From Tritrichomonas musculus (lineage: Eukaryota; Parabasalia; Tritrichomonadida; Tritrichomonadidae): DNA of 64,000 bases. Positions 35,201-42,205 of this stretch are shown here, piece after piece. A program made the translations under genes and the position numbers. The DNA is taken from contig JAPFFF010000018.1 in the NCBI GenBank assembly GCA_039105265.1, forward strand, positions 2,790,001-2,854,000, in the 5' to 3' direction. Each line of letters begins with the position of its first letter. The first letter of the stretch is position 1. Under the pieces are notes generated by a model. It was given only the letters and a program-made list of their open reading frames with translations. It ran no database searches and was not told where the DNA came from.

Positions 35201-36570
35201 ACGACGATACTATGGAACAGTGTCAAAAAGATCGTGAATATAAATCATTACTCTTCCATCTTTGCGTTTTCCACGCACTTATGGTTGAACGTCGAAAATT
35301 CGGTCCTCAAGGATTTAACCGAGTTTATAACTTTAACCCATCCGATCTTCAAATTTGCTCTGAACTTCTGTTCGATTCTCTTGATTCGCCACAACCAATT
35401 CCATGGGTTCCACTTCGTTACTTGATTGGAGAAATCATGTACGGTGGTCACATTTCAGATGACAGAGATCGTCGTCTTTGTAAGACGTATTTAGAATCCT
35501 TCGATAAAGAAGACTTTGAAGGTGCAGAGCTTGTTCCAGGATTCCCAAGTCCAACAGGTCTCAACACAATGGAAGAATACAAGGAATATGCATTACGTGA
35601 GTTCCCTGATGAATCTCCTTACTTATTCGGTCTTCATCCAAATGCAGAAATTGGTTCTTTGACAACACAAACTGAATTCATCTTCTCAACACTTCTTAAC
35701 GTTCAACCTCGTGTTGCTGGTGGTGATGAAGGTGACTCATCAATGGAAAAGGGTGTCAAAAAGACTCTCGATGAAATTCTCACCAATGTTCCTGAGGCAT
35801 TCAACATTCAAGAACTTTATAACAGAATCGAGAAACACGAACCTTACGTCTCCATCTGTCTCCAAGAATGCGAAAGAATGAACATTCTTATGACCGAAAT
35901 CAAGCGCTCTTTGACTGAACTTGATATGGGTCTTTCTGGTGAATTGACAATCTCCGAAGCAATGGATCAACTCATGATGTCAATTTACGTCAACCAAGTG
36001 CCCGCCACTTGGGAGAAGATTGCTTACCAATCACTTCGTCCTTTGATCAACTGGTGGAAAGATCTCTTGGATCGTCACAAACAATTGGTCGATTGGTCAG
36101 CTGAATTGTCGCTTCCTAATTCCGTTTGGCTCCCAGGTTTGTTCAATCCTTCTTCATTCTTGACAGCCGTCGCTCAGTCCGCAGCTAGAAAGAACGGCTG
36201 GCCTCTCGATCAGACAATCCTGACTGTCGAAGTTACTAAGAAGATGGAGAACGAAATTGACGCTCCTCCAAGAGACGGTGCATACATTCATGGTCTCTTC
36301 TTGGAAGGTGCCAGATGGGACTCAAAGATGAACTCCTTAAACGAAGCCTTCTTGAAGGAACTTTATCCTCAGCTCCCTGTCATTTACGTAAAGGCTGTCT
36401 ATATCGATAAGCCACAAGGTAGAGCTGCAGTTTACTACGAGTGCCCAGTGTACGTTACTAAGCAAAGAGGTCCTACTTACGTGTCTGACTTCAACTTGAA
36501 GATCAATCCTAACATCGGTACCCCTGGTCACTGGGTTAAGCGTGGTGTCGCTATCCTTCTCGAAGCTTAA
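23227..36570 (+). CDS. Axonemal outer-arm dynein heavy chain (DNAH9/11/17-like)
   Basis: The protein has 4,447 residues in one uninterrupted frame, the usual length for dynein heavy chains. It has an N-terminal tail, a linker, and then the AAA+ ring with P-loops at about residue 1827 (AAA1, GPAGTGKTETTKDL), 2109 (AAA2, GGAGTGKTEV), 2435 (AAA3, GFAGTGKS) and 2786 (AAA4, GLGGSGKQ). The stalk coiled coil and microtubule-binding tip lie at about 3040-3320. The C-terminus (QRGPTYVSDFNLKI...GVAILLEA) and WGLRAVKSVLVVAGSL near AAA1 resemble outer-arm beta chains. It should power flagellar beating and, by analogy, also the undulating membrane. No intron or frame break is seen. The last 800 or so bases have more C/G at third positions than the rest. 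Confidence 0.95.
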   Translation: MDQGLRVFHEDVASQFIVTRVCPAFKMPNDKFDLMLKEEESKQNYSIFLNNRCKYVIFSLNSKGILQCSLNTFTKGKKALCLYKYKEHKPDDKQEFINSLAFIDIPKNPLSFCHRMVEFVYSPISKSEANTQRYPKAVGNEIITTMSDVTGFFYMMYGKSQGLTVLTMPPHELLQAENTPSRLHTFESQVIQWVEQTRELLNKEFPEDEKLTPLDEVKYWKKRRQNLEMIKKQFDAEEVKTVVEALQESSQPFVQQFEQVVNDTNDAYDLAIETERSLQPLHSFLEQIDTVGADLDALNEMYKPVFHLLYLMYTKTTWYHSPRHLCSLLRRVTDFFTNQFIAAIDGTAILNGDPQETMDHLKESCESLDKFQSAYIEFKEKILAEEGQSSFTLNNQAVMPQFLTLLSRIDRLKPVLSTIIEFNRFDKTEVGGIHGHILSPKFARLLEEFHEVESKLTGLDEDLLKCPDNRFNDIMNEVEAAFNDLDIRAVAIAIWAIQDVSSIVSLGQILTGFNALLRRPFFVQSFQKQYPFIIELFEKDVQEIAITYREGKTDPPLLQGIPPTTSRFIWCNGLIERLKTLVNTLHISIPEILDDPGMKEPVHNKEELQANIEETMTAKITEWSSTIKDDYKDKLKTPLITRDPETHLLSLNFDPDLLSLLQEVKFLSRNLSENIPPVAMEIYQRNQIYNDYIHSLQVLIDRYNHPLSTIVEVEKPMFKKHIDQVDSILERGISELTWESDDTKVFLEQSVTEVTKFSELHNKATSNISTIKSKIESWRDPPLFSRQDAKKSLDPSEVNNTLNARVALITQQAQEIAELVQSSVSALTDTPDTPETKQYLDYIASLIQQGFKDNILYSLDALMKDLSVKNSDNPNPLHVVVPLITTKLELVGNSVLFSPPLLEGPNNLYSTFEEWCQRSLDLTKLIDVFYEGQSPIYDNISQDEEIKSTVGQILEAVSTMSKECISYKDENFSKYSNVWTQSRETFINEFLQTGGGMSEPDKVTGEQVPLKPTLDDFGEQIGSYRKSQNDIRLIQDSHSFGWLRVDCRPLKQSLDLNLGKWVYLFTHYLNNDMLNQLKDFKQFLHDAHAGLDVKVSKGDIDQLIAVLEAMLLVRTKAPMYEKLFDHLKATVALLKQHGVTVTDALQQRIEEGPDQWQELKNTWSSVQDKTAPFQQEETQRLRQYEDNFIEQLNDLREKFNQEEFYAWEIGYDHASQIINKWQDILDKQDDEAAEIQANGELLEFTVNPFRNLASMKADLNLLRNVWETAHRIEGELTKWKDTLWSEIDVAVLSNECEVYTKTIRKIEKRAKDWSVYHGLEALIKSVSSALPIMDQLHNDKLRDRHWQRLKEVTGVDFQKQVDLKLGDILQKELMRFTEDITEIVDGASNEVRMETALAELKKTWADMEFQYKPMEGFPELKVLYVPEELVATLEENQVAVQNYLSSKNISFFKQTLTDWQDKLMAVDRVMTVWQDVQYRWTHLRPIFIGSEDIRKQLPEQSASFENIDKQMNEFTEKQQENKNVIDTCNQPNVQKFLEMLLRELCVVEKSLYEYLETKRMAFPRFYFVSSNDLLDILSKGRNPQDIEPHFGKVYDNLVKVKWSGPKTCTAMMSRENEVVEFEEPLELSGPVEIWLQKLLDTAKVTLRGKLSEAAAAAYDTSQRPKWLVSQVAQVGLTAVCIQWNKEVNTAFKQLEEGIENAMKDYNQKQNKQLEDLIELIRSGELNSLNRKKITVICQTDAHNRDVVWRLNHNHEETHECFEWQSQLRFSWRNSEHDCFINIIDAEFIYQYEYLGSPSRLVVTPLTDRCYITLTQSLRRIMGGAPAGPAGTGKTETTKDLARSMGQVCFVFNCSEQMDHKSLAATFKGLSQAGAWGCFDEFNRIAARVLSVVSNQVKSILDALRLNLTEFKFCGAETIKLQKTCGMFITMNPGYAGRTELPENIKALFRSVSMCVPDFQIICEIMLMSEGFKTASLLTKKFTTLYSRCQQLLSKQLHYDWGLRAVKSVLVVAGSLRSADPNMSEEAVLMRALRDFNVPKIITTDMPVFLGLINDLFPAIDVPRKRNLQWEETIRQCVLAARFQAEDQFVRKVVELEELLNVRHSVFIIGGAGTGKTEVWRSLCRAYAKRGTPCSFVDLNPKAVTNNELYGFLNQATRDWQDGLFSFIMRNLSRLTHDYPKWIVLDGDIDPCWIESLNTVMDDNKVLTLASNERIPLTTHMRLVFEIAHLKYATPATVSRAGILFINETDVGFMAYAYSWIDKRTNGNEKSQLTVLFNQYVPRTIELIHAQIKHIVPISDIAFVVTLCRLLERLLTEQNVPNNSEASLYELYFVWAAVWAFGGACDDQGRDYRAEFSQMWRSEWRNVSFPQQGTVFDYYLHPEKKKFLPWTEIAPKFEYVNGRSVFNSLVFSPETTRINFFAKELLEGGHPVMLTGFAGTGKSVLIRNLLNNLNDQEFMYRAMNFNYYTTSLALQLFLESAVEMKSGKLYAPPAQRKCIYFIDDINMPEIDLYGTQAPMTLLRQHLDYQHWYDRQAMTLKDVKGVNYVSCMNPTAGSFTINPRLQRHFSTFALGIPPDNSIKMILSSMLEGHLESYGFNSEIKGISTKLYESIINIHKEITKTFIPTAIKFHYTFNLRDECQLLQGVLRAMPNVVKTPEQITQLLATDGIRVYADRLVDLVDYQKAKDIVISQTLKNFDGVLDVGATREEQMFCAFPPDGDDSAFDEGGYAPMVSLELTNKVINDKLNEYNESHPVMNLVLFKDAIEHVLRIARGITMPQGHMLLVGLGGSGKQSLVRLAAYLAGYNVFQITLANNYGMAEFGADLVKAFTLAGGKKQPTVFLLTDSQVIDEQFLIPISDFLSTGVIPDVFAQEDKENVYAAVKGDMKVQGIPYSPEDAWKFFTQRVRQYCRIVFCQSPSGDTFRIRARRFPALVNCMIIDWFHAWPDDALYSVAKQFLSDVELDGNDPETVVTFISNAHSKVIQISAEYLEAERRHNYATPKSYLELISLFKSMLDNTRNTIINNQQHFSKGLTMLQDSSKDVDVMKKKLEKQTKIVADKQAECAALIDRISQDAAIVKKESDVAQREEEKTAKIKAEAEEKQAIASEELKKAQPLKAQALAAIDCIDKKAMTELSSFSSAPGKVGDVMEAIVLILSEGGRPARDLSWKAAKKLMGNTGAFMNKLQHLHENWNNDIMQLTKQKVAKWTFKESDVSKSSSACANIYVWLNNILNYHTVIQNIIPKERAAKEAEELLNESVEKLKKVQAKAKALEDQLQKLKDQLEEQQEEKNKAQAEATSMSEKITRATDLVAGLGDEGERWKIKIADYQQEQTSVVGDVLLAAAFVSYAGPFTRAFRERLVDEIWKPFLLERNIKIQKEPIDVISHSALIAQWNNQGLPNDKVSVENAAITNSCQRWPLFIDPQFQGIKWIRNNQEENNLHVLRFGQDNFINTLVMAVENGESVLIENVEETFDPIIDPLLGRNIVKRGRRNLVQVGDREVEFNPKFRLFLQSKLANPHFKPEIQAQTTVINFTVTLDGLEEQLLGNVVKHEKPGLEEQKADLIKQMNEDKITMKGLEDSLLERLSAPGVNLIEDTELMDTLDRSKKMSAELTERVQKALETSEEISIHREAYRRVAGRAALLYFILVDLGKIDHMYQFSLASFVTVFTSAMDDAEPSTNPVFRENSLVDSITFKTFRWAMRAMFQRHQIIFTALLCFRILLADKQLQAVRMDEFLHLLRCPRSMAMPNPAPEWLTDSCWGAAVGLSSLEAFKSIGQDITMRTKPWQKWCDLEMPENEKLPLDYKNKTEFQKLLVIRALRPDRMVNALTQFISNQIGEKFTEDVVFTLQQTYSEATPSMALFFILSPGVDPVKNLEALGEKLGYSELKGNLYNISLGEGQEENALNSLTKASSEGAWVIIQNLHLMGKWLMVLEKHIEKLRLTELHENYRVFFTGEASDDIPAGLLENSIKVTSEPARGTKANLMRALANFNDDTMEQCQKDREYKSLLFHLCVFHALMVERRKFGPQGFNRVYNFNPSDLQICSELLFDSLDSPQPIPWVPLRYLIGEIMYGGHISDDRDRRLCKTYLESFDKEDFEGAELVPGFPSPTGLNTMEEYKEYALREFPDESPYLFGLHPNAEIGSLTTQTEFIFSTLLNVQPRVAGGDEGDSSMEKGVKKTLDEILTNVPEAFNIQELYNRIEKHEPYVSICLQECERMNILMTEIKRSLTELDMGLSGELTISEAMDQLMMSIYVNQVPATWEKIAYQSLRPLINWWKDLLDRHKQLVDWSAELSLPNSVWLPGLFNPSSFLTAVAQSAARKNGWPLDQTILTVEVTKKMENEIDAPPRDGAYIHGLFLEGARWDSKMNSLNEAFLKELYPQLPVIYVKAVYIDKPQGRAAVYYECPVYVTKQRGPTYVSDFNLKINPNIGTPGHWVKRGVAILLEA

Positions 36571-36682
36571 ATTTTTTTCTTTTCTTTTCTATTATATTAT
36601 TATTTTTGATTAAATAAAAATTAATTTCTTTTCTTTTTTTTTTTTTTTTAAATATTTCTCTTTCTTTTGTTAATTTTTTTCT

Positions 36683-36689
36683 GCCAATG
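36683..36689. repeat. 7-bp target site duplication GCCAATG (left)
   Basis: GCCAATG occurs just before the element at 36690 and again at 38153-38159 just after it. Confidence 0.75.
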
Positions 36690-38152
36690 TAAGCTTGTAA
36701 ATTTGGTGAAATAAACGTTTTTTTGGGTTTTAAAAATCACCAAATGTAACCATATTATTGTCAAATGAATTTTATTAATATTTATTATTGTCATAAACCA
36801 TTGAATTATTTGAAAGAGGAATTAAATGAGTTTTATCAAAAGTCATATTAATAATCGATAAGATTTTCTCAGTAAAAAAATGTTATTTTTTGAATATTAC
36901 AAAATAATTGTATGATTTGTATAATATATCATATAAAATAATAATAAAAAGCTCATTTATATTGACGATGAAAAGCCAAATAACCGATTTCACCAAAAGC
37001 CCAGGTCTTGGGCTTTTGGCGACAGCATTCAATTTTGAATAGTTTACATATATTTTGGAGATCACCAAAACGGTTTTTTTGGCGATGGTGATTTGTAAAG
37101 CTTTCAAAATATCATATATAAAATAAAAAAAAAAATAAGATATAAATATATAATAAAATCAATAAAAGCATTTTTTCAATTGAAAATAAATTTTTTTTTC
37201 ATTTATATTTTAAATATATACCGATATAAAATGTATTTAAAATATTAATAGTATTTATATTTTTATGAATATATATAGCCGAATATTAAATAATGCATTG
37301 AAATATTAATAGTATTTAATCTTTACTTTTTGTATATACAATGTAATTACACAGGACGATAGAAATTACATATGTAAATACATATGTAATTTTCCGTTAA
37401 TTTTTTTATTTGAAAAATATTTTTATCTTCAAAAATTTAGTCAATTAAAATAAAAAAAGCATGAATATAAAGCAGAAATAATTTTTATTCAGTTATTATT
37501 GCTAATAAATTATTAAAAATTTGATATTTCTTTGATCATTCTTTTGATGGTGTAAAATGGCACTTTATATTTATTTAAAAATTCTGATTTTATTTCGACT
37601 TATTAGGATTGGCTAAATCGTTTTGATTTATTTATTCGATGCATTTGAATTATTTTATAATAGTACCGACGTACAAAACCTTTTTTTCTATGATATTTTG
37701 CTTCTAATTATATCTATCAGATATAATCATCTGCGATAACATGGTTTTTTGATCAAAATTAGCAAGAGTTAATGAAAAATAGTTTTTATCTTTAGATTAT
37801 GAATAAAAATATTGTTTTAAACATAAATAACTGATTTACATCAAAATTTTTGATTTTATAAAAAGTTACGTTAAAATGTTACGTTAATAAAAATGTGATG
37901 TAAAAAAAGTAAAGATTAATAGTATTTATATTTTTATGAATATATATAGCCGAGTAATTAAATAAATTCATTGAATTTATTGAATGTTGATTCGTAAATT
38001 GAATTATTATTTAATCAAATATCATTTAATCATTTTATTTAATAATTCATAAGAAATAACTTTTTAAAAGATTTATTAAAATCGCCAAAAGACCAGAAAG
38101 AATCACCAAGACCAGGTCTTTTTTTTACATTTGGGTATATTTTACAAGCTTA
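36690..38152 (-). mobile_element. 0.86-kb inverted-repeat element, copy 2, carrying a nested insertion
   Basis: It has the same termini as copy 1 (TAAGCTTGTAAA / TTTACAAGCTTA) and nearly the same body read on the opposite strand. It is flanked by its own 7-bp duplication, GCCAATG. After removal of the 598-bp insertion and its duplicated target it is about 853 bp. It lies 120 bp beyond the dynein stop codon. The close identity to copy 1, including the shared 74-codon frame, indicates recent mobility. Confidence 0.8.
37319..37916. mobile_element. 598-bp element nested in copy 2
   Basis: The ends are ATCTTTACTTTTT and its complement. TAATAGTATTTA (12 bp) is present on both sides (37307-37318 and 37917-37928) but only once at the matching point of copy 1, so copy 1 serves as an empty site. 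No gene lies inside. A palindromic patch with ACATATGT words lies near 37366-37392. The long target duplication is closest to Mutator-like elements (usually 9-11 bp), but the family is not proven. Confidence 0.75.
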
Positions 38153-38427
38153 GCCAATGAAAACTCAAACTCTTTTAATTAAATTGCAATTTAATTAAAA
38201 TTATTTGAATTATTCGTAACTAAGATCATTTTTGGTTTTACAAGTTTGTTTACGTTATGAATAAATTTATTCATGAAATTTGACAAGATTATCAAAAAGT
38301 CTTGTTTATTTTTTTTTTTTTTTTCAAATCATTTTTTTGCTAATTTATTTTCATAAATTAGAATAAACTGATATTCATAAAGATATATTTGCTTAAAATA
38401 ATAATTTTTTTTTTTGTTCTTGGTTAG

Positions 38428-39570
38428 ATGAACTCACAGCAATGTTTAGATTAAATGAAAAGAATTCATCAAAATCTTATTGATTTTCTTGATAATGAAA
38501 GAGATGATGAGGAAATATTTCAAAATTTAAAAACAATTTTAGATGATATGAAAATTTATGACAATCAAAATCAACCCAACTTTTTCAATAAGATAGAAAA
38601 AATCTTACTTTTATTCAAAAACGACATCAAAAAATTTTATTCAAATTGGGACCTTTTCTTCATTTTCAAAGAAAATAAAAAAATGATTCTATTTCTCATT
38701 AATGAACAGATCATAAATATAGATATACAAATTGCTAGAAAATTTGCAACTCCTGAATATGAACAACAAAAATATTCATATTATTTCATGCCAGAACTCA
38801 AACCTTTTGTGAATGAATACTATTTCTGACCAAGAGAACGTTTAGTGGCAAGAATTAATGGCAAAATTCCAAAAAAATTCAATGAATTGAGGAGAATAGG
38901 AGAAAAATGATAGAAAAATATACCAATTGATTCGAGAAGATTTAATTAATGATTTTATTGAACATGTTAATCAAAAAACCTCTCACTTGATACAACAATT
39001 CGAGCCTCGGTTTTCGAAACAAATCAATTTTTACTCAAAAATAGTGAATATTCATTAATTCAATATGCAGCATTCTTTGGATCAATTCAAATCTTTAAAT
39101 ATTTATGTAAAGAAGGGATTCAATTGAAACCTTCTTTGTGGCTTTATGCAATTCATGGACAAAATGCAGAAATAATTCATTTTCTTGAAGATAAAAATGT
39201 TGATTTCAATTTTGGAGACAAATATAAAATTAAATATCAACATGATGAAATTATTGATGAAAAGAAGAAATTAATTATAAATAAACCTAATATGAGACTA
39301 ATCAAAGAGGCGATCAAATGTCATCACAATGATATTGTAAATCATCTTTTTAAATTTTTTGATAAAAAAGATGATTTGCCAAAATCTTTTTTAATTTATA
39401 AAAACCTCAAATTTTTTTATTTTGCATTTGTTGGCAATGACTTCATTAATGAATCTGCATTTATCATTTTATGCAAATATGATTACTTTACTCTTTCTAG
39501 TATTCTTTTAGAACAACACAAAATTGATATAAACAAAAGAACAATTTTTATTATGATTTCAATGAAATAA
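38428..39570 (+). pseudogene. Head of a DUF3447-type ankyrin gene, frame-broken
   Basis: From the ATG at 38428 the frame reads MNSQQCLD and stops. The main piece continues from 38455 (124 residues, KRIHQNLIDFLDNERDD...FFNKIEKILLLFK). After about 38830 it shifts again (IYQLIREDLINDFIEHVNQ near 38915, then SVFETNQFLL and QYAAFFGSIQIFKYL in another frame). The last open piece is 39124-39570 (PSLWLYAIHGQNAEIIHFLE...IKCHHNDIVNHLF). This domain order, with a helical head, LIREDxxxxFI, YAAFFGSIQIFKYL and AIKCHHNDI, is the large DUF3447/ankyrin family of trichomonads. At least three frame changes make it a pseudogene unless RNA is processed. Ankyrin modules follow. Confidence 0.65.
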
Positions 39571-39599
39571 TTGCATAATTTTATATTTTTTTTAATTTA

Positions 39600-41966
39600 A
39601 ACGATTTGCATTTTGCTGCTCAATATAATAACATTGAAATTGTTAATATATAATTGTTAAACTTTTGTTATCAATACCAAATATTGATGTCAATATACAA
39701 AATAATATAATGCATTCAATTTTAATTCAAATATTTAAATAAAATTGATCAAAAAATTTGTTTTAATTACATTTTAACATTTATTATTTTTAATGAAATT
39801 ATAAATCATGTATTGTTTCGTGGAGTCAAAAATAATTATTTTAATTATACTGCTTTACATTTTGCTACAAAGAATGAAAATATTGAAATTGTCAAACTTT
39901 TATTAACAGTATCTAACATTGACATCAATTTTCAAACTATTTTAAAAGTTTTAAATTTTAATTAAATTACTATTTAAAATTTTTCATTCAATTGAAAATT
40001 TTGTATTTCAATGAAATTATAAATCATATTTTTTGAATGCAATTCTTGATCAAAAATTTAATTAATGCAATTTTATAATCTTTCATTTTTAATAAAATTT
40101 AATAATCAAGCATTTTAATGCAATTACCAAATAGTTTTAATTTTACAGCATTGCAAATGGCTGCAGATAATGGAAATATTGAAATTGTTAAACTTTTATT
40201 TTCATTACCGAATATTGACATTAATATTCAAAATATTTTGTATAAGATAATTTAAACGGAATTGTTAATGAAATTACAGGTTTAATATTCTAATAAAATT
40301 TCTAATTAAATGTTTTAAAGGCGTCACAAAATCAAACATTTCAATAAAATTTGAAATTCATAAAATTTTACAAAATTTCAATCAATTTATTTTAATGCAA
40401 TTATTAAATTTCTTTCACCAATCGCATTTAAAAATATATATTTTAATGGAATTGTAAATAACTATTTAATGAAATTGCTTTCAAACATTTAAATGACATT
40501 ACAAATCAAAAATTATTGATGACATTTTAAATCAATAATATTGATGGGATTGATTGATTTGTTTTTATTTCACAGCATTATATATAGCAGTAGAAAAAGG
40601 ATATTTTGAAATTGCCAAAATTATATTAGCTGAACCAAAAATAAAAGTTAACATCCGAGCCATTTCAAATAATTAATGTTTTCATTCAATTTTTTTTTAT
40701 TTAAATATTTTTATAAAATTACTTATCAACGATTTAAGTAGTATTTAAAAAAAAGCATATTTTAACAACATTCCCAAGTTAATATTGTAATCTAGTTTCA
40801 ATTTGATTATTTAAATAACATTAGAAATAAAAAAAATTTTTTCATTACATTAAAAAATAAATATTTCATCAAATTATAATTTATAAATCAAATATAATTT
40901 AATGGAATTAATTAATTAATCTTGTTATACAGCTTTACATATTGCAGTTCATTCCAAAAATGTTGAAATGGTCAAGCTTCTTTTATCAATGCCACAAATT
41001 GATGTAAATATTCAAAGCATTTCAAAATATCATATATTTTCATTCAATTTAAAAAATATGACATTCTCATCAAATTGAAAATGAATTATATTTCACAGCA
41101 TTACATTTAGCAGTAATAAGAGAAAACATTGAAATAGTCAAACTTTTAATATCTTTACCAAATATTAATGCTAATCTACAAACCATTTTTAATCTAGTTT
41201 ATTTTTTTACTCCATTTTTAAAAGCTAATAATTTAACAAAATTGCATTTTAATTATTGAAATAAAAATATCATTTCATTCATTTGATATCATTATACATT
41301 CAATATTTTAAATAGTATTTCAAATCATGCTATTTTAATGAAATTACATATTAACTGATTATATAGAATTGAAAATCTAATATTGTTATCAAGTTACATT
41401 TTATTTCATTTGAATGAAATCAATTTTTAATTTTATTATACTGCATTACATTTTGCTGTAAAAAATAATAATGTTGAGATTACTAAACTTTTATTATCAA
41501 TACCAGGCATTGATGTTAACATTAAAAATATTTTAATATGATTTTATTCCATTCAACATCAATGTTATATTTTTAATAATATTTCAACTTCAACATTGAA
41601 ATGAAATTTATAATTATTTTATCTTTATAACACTGCATTACATTTTGCTGCTGAAGATGATAACATAAAAATCACTAAACTTTTGCTATCAATACCAGGA
41701 ATCAATGTTAACATTCAAAATATTTTAATATGATTTTATTCCATTCAACATTAATGTTATATTTTTAATGATATTTCAACTTCAACATTGAAATGGAATT
41801 TATAATTTTTTTATTTTTATTATACTGCATTGCATTTATCTGCTAAAAATGATAACATTGGAATTATCAAACTTTTACTAGAAAATTCTAATATCGATCC
41901 TAGTCTGAAAGAAAAAATTCTTCAGTCTTCTCATAGAATTCTTTTTTTATTTTTTTTTTTTAAATA
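39600..41966 (+). repeat. Second array: nine ankyrin modules separated by AT-rich spacers
   Basis: Nine modules follow the broken head. Examples are TALHFATKNENIEIVKLLLT (about 39850), TALQMAADNGNIEIVKLLFS (about 40147), TALHIAVHSKNVEMVKLLLS (about 40930), TALHLAVIRENIEIVKLLIS (about 41097) and TALHFAVKNNNVEITKLLLS (about 41442). The last ends KILQSSHRILFLFF and a stop near 41965. Eight of the nine are open across the whole repeat, whereas spacers of 50-300 nt are rich in stops. Each spacer starts after Asn-Ile-Gln-x-Ile (AATATTCAAARYATTTT) and ends just before the Thr-Ala-Leu-His codons, often in CACAG or TACAG. This is the same point of the repeat as in the first array, but the sequences belong to another ankyrin subfamily. 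Confidence 0.7.
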
Positions 41967-42205
41967 AAAAAGCGCCAAATAATTTAACCCAAAATCCTGA
42001 AATAATATCATTACTTTCGAAGAAGAAGAAAAAGTAATGGACATCACAATAGTTAATAAGTAAAGAATTTGGATAGCTACTTCATGCTTTTATTATTATT
42101 AATATAATTTTTTTTTATGAAACAAATTCAATTATTTTTGCATTTTTTATAGGGATTTACATCATATATAATCAAACTCCAAAATTTTAAGTCATAAAAT
42201 AATAA

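Noticed and set aside
23431-36531. Many 60-175 codon frames within the dynein gene on both strands
   Set aside because: All are shadows of the 4,447-residue dynein frame. None has its own start context or protein-like composition.
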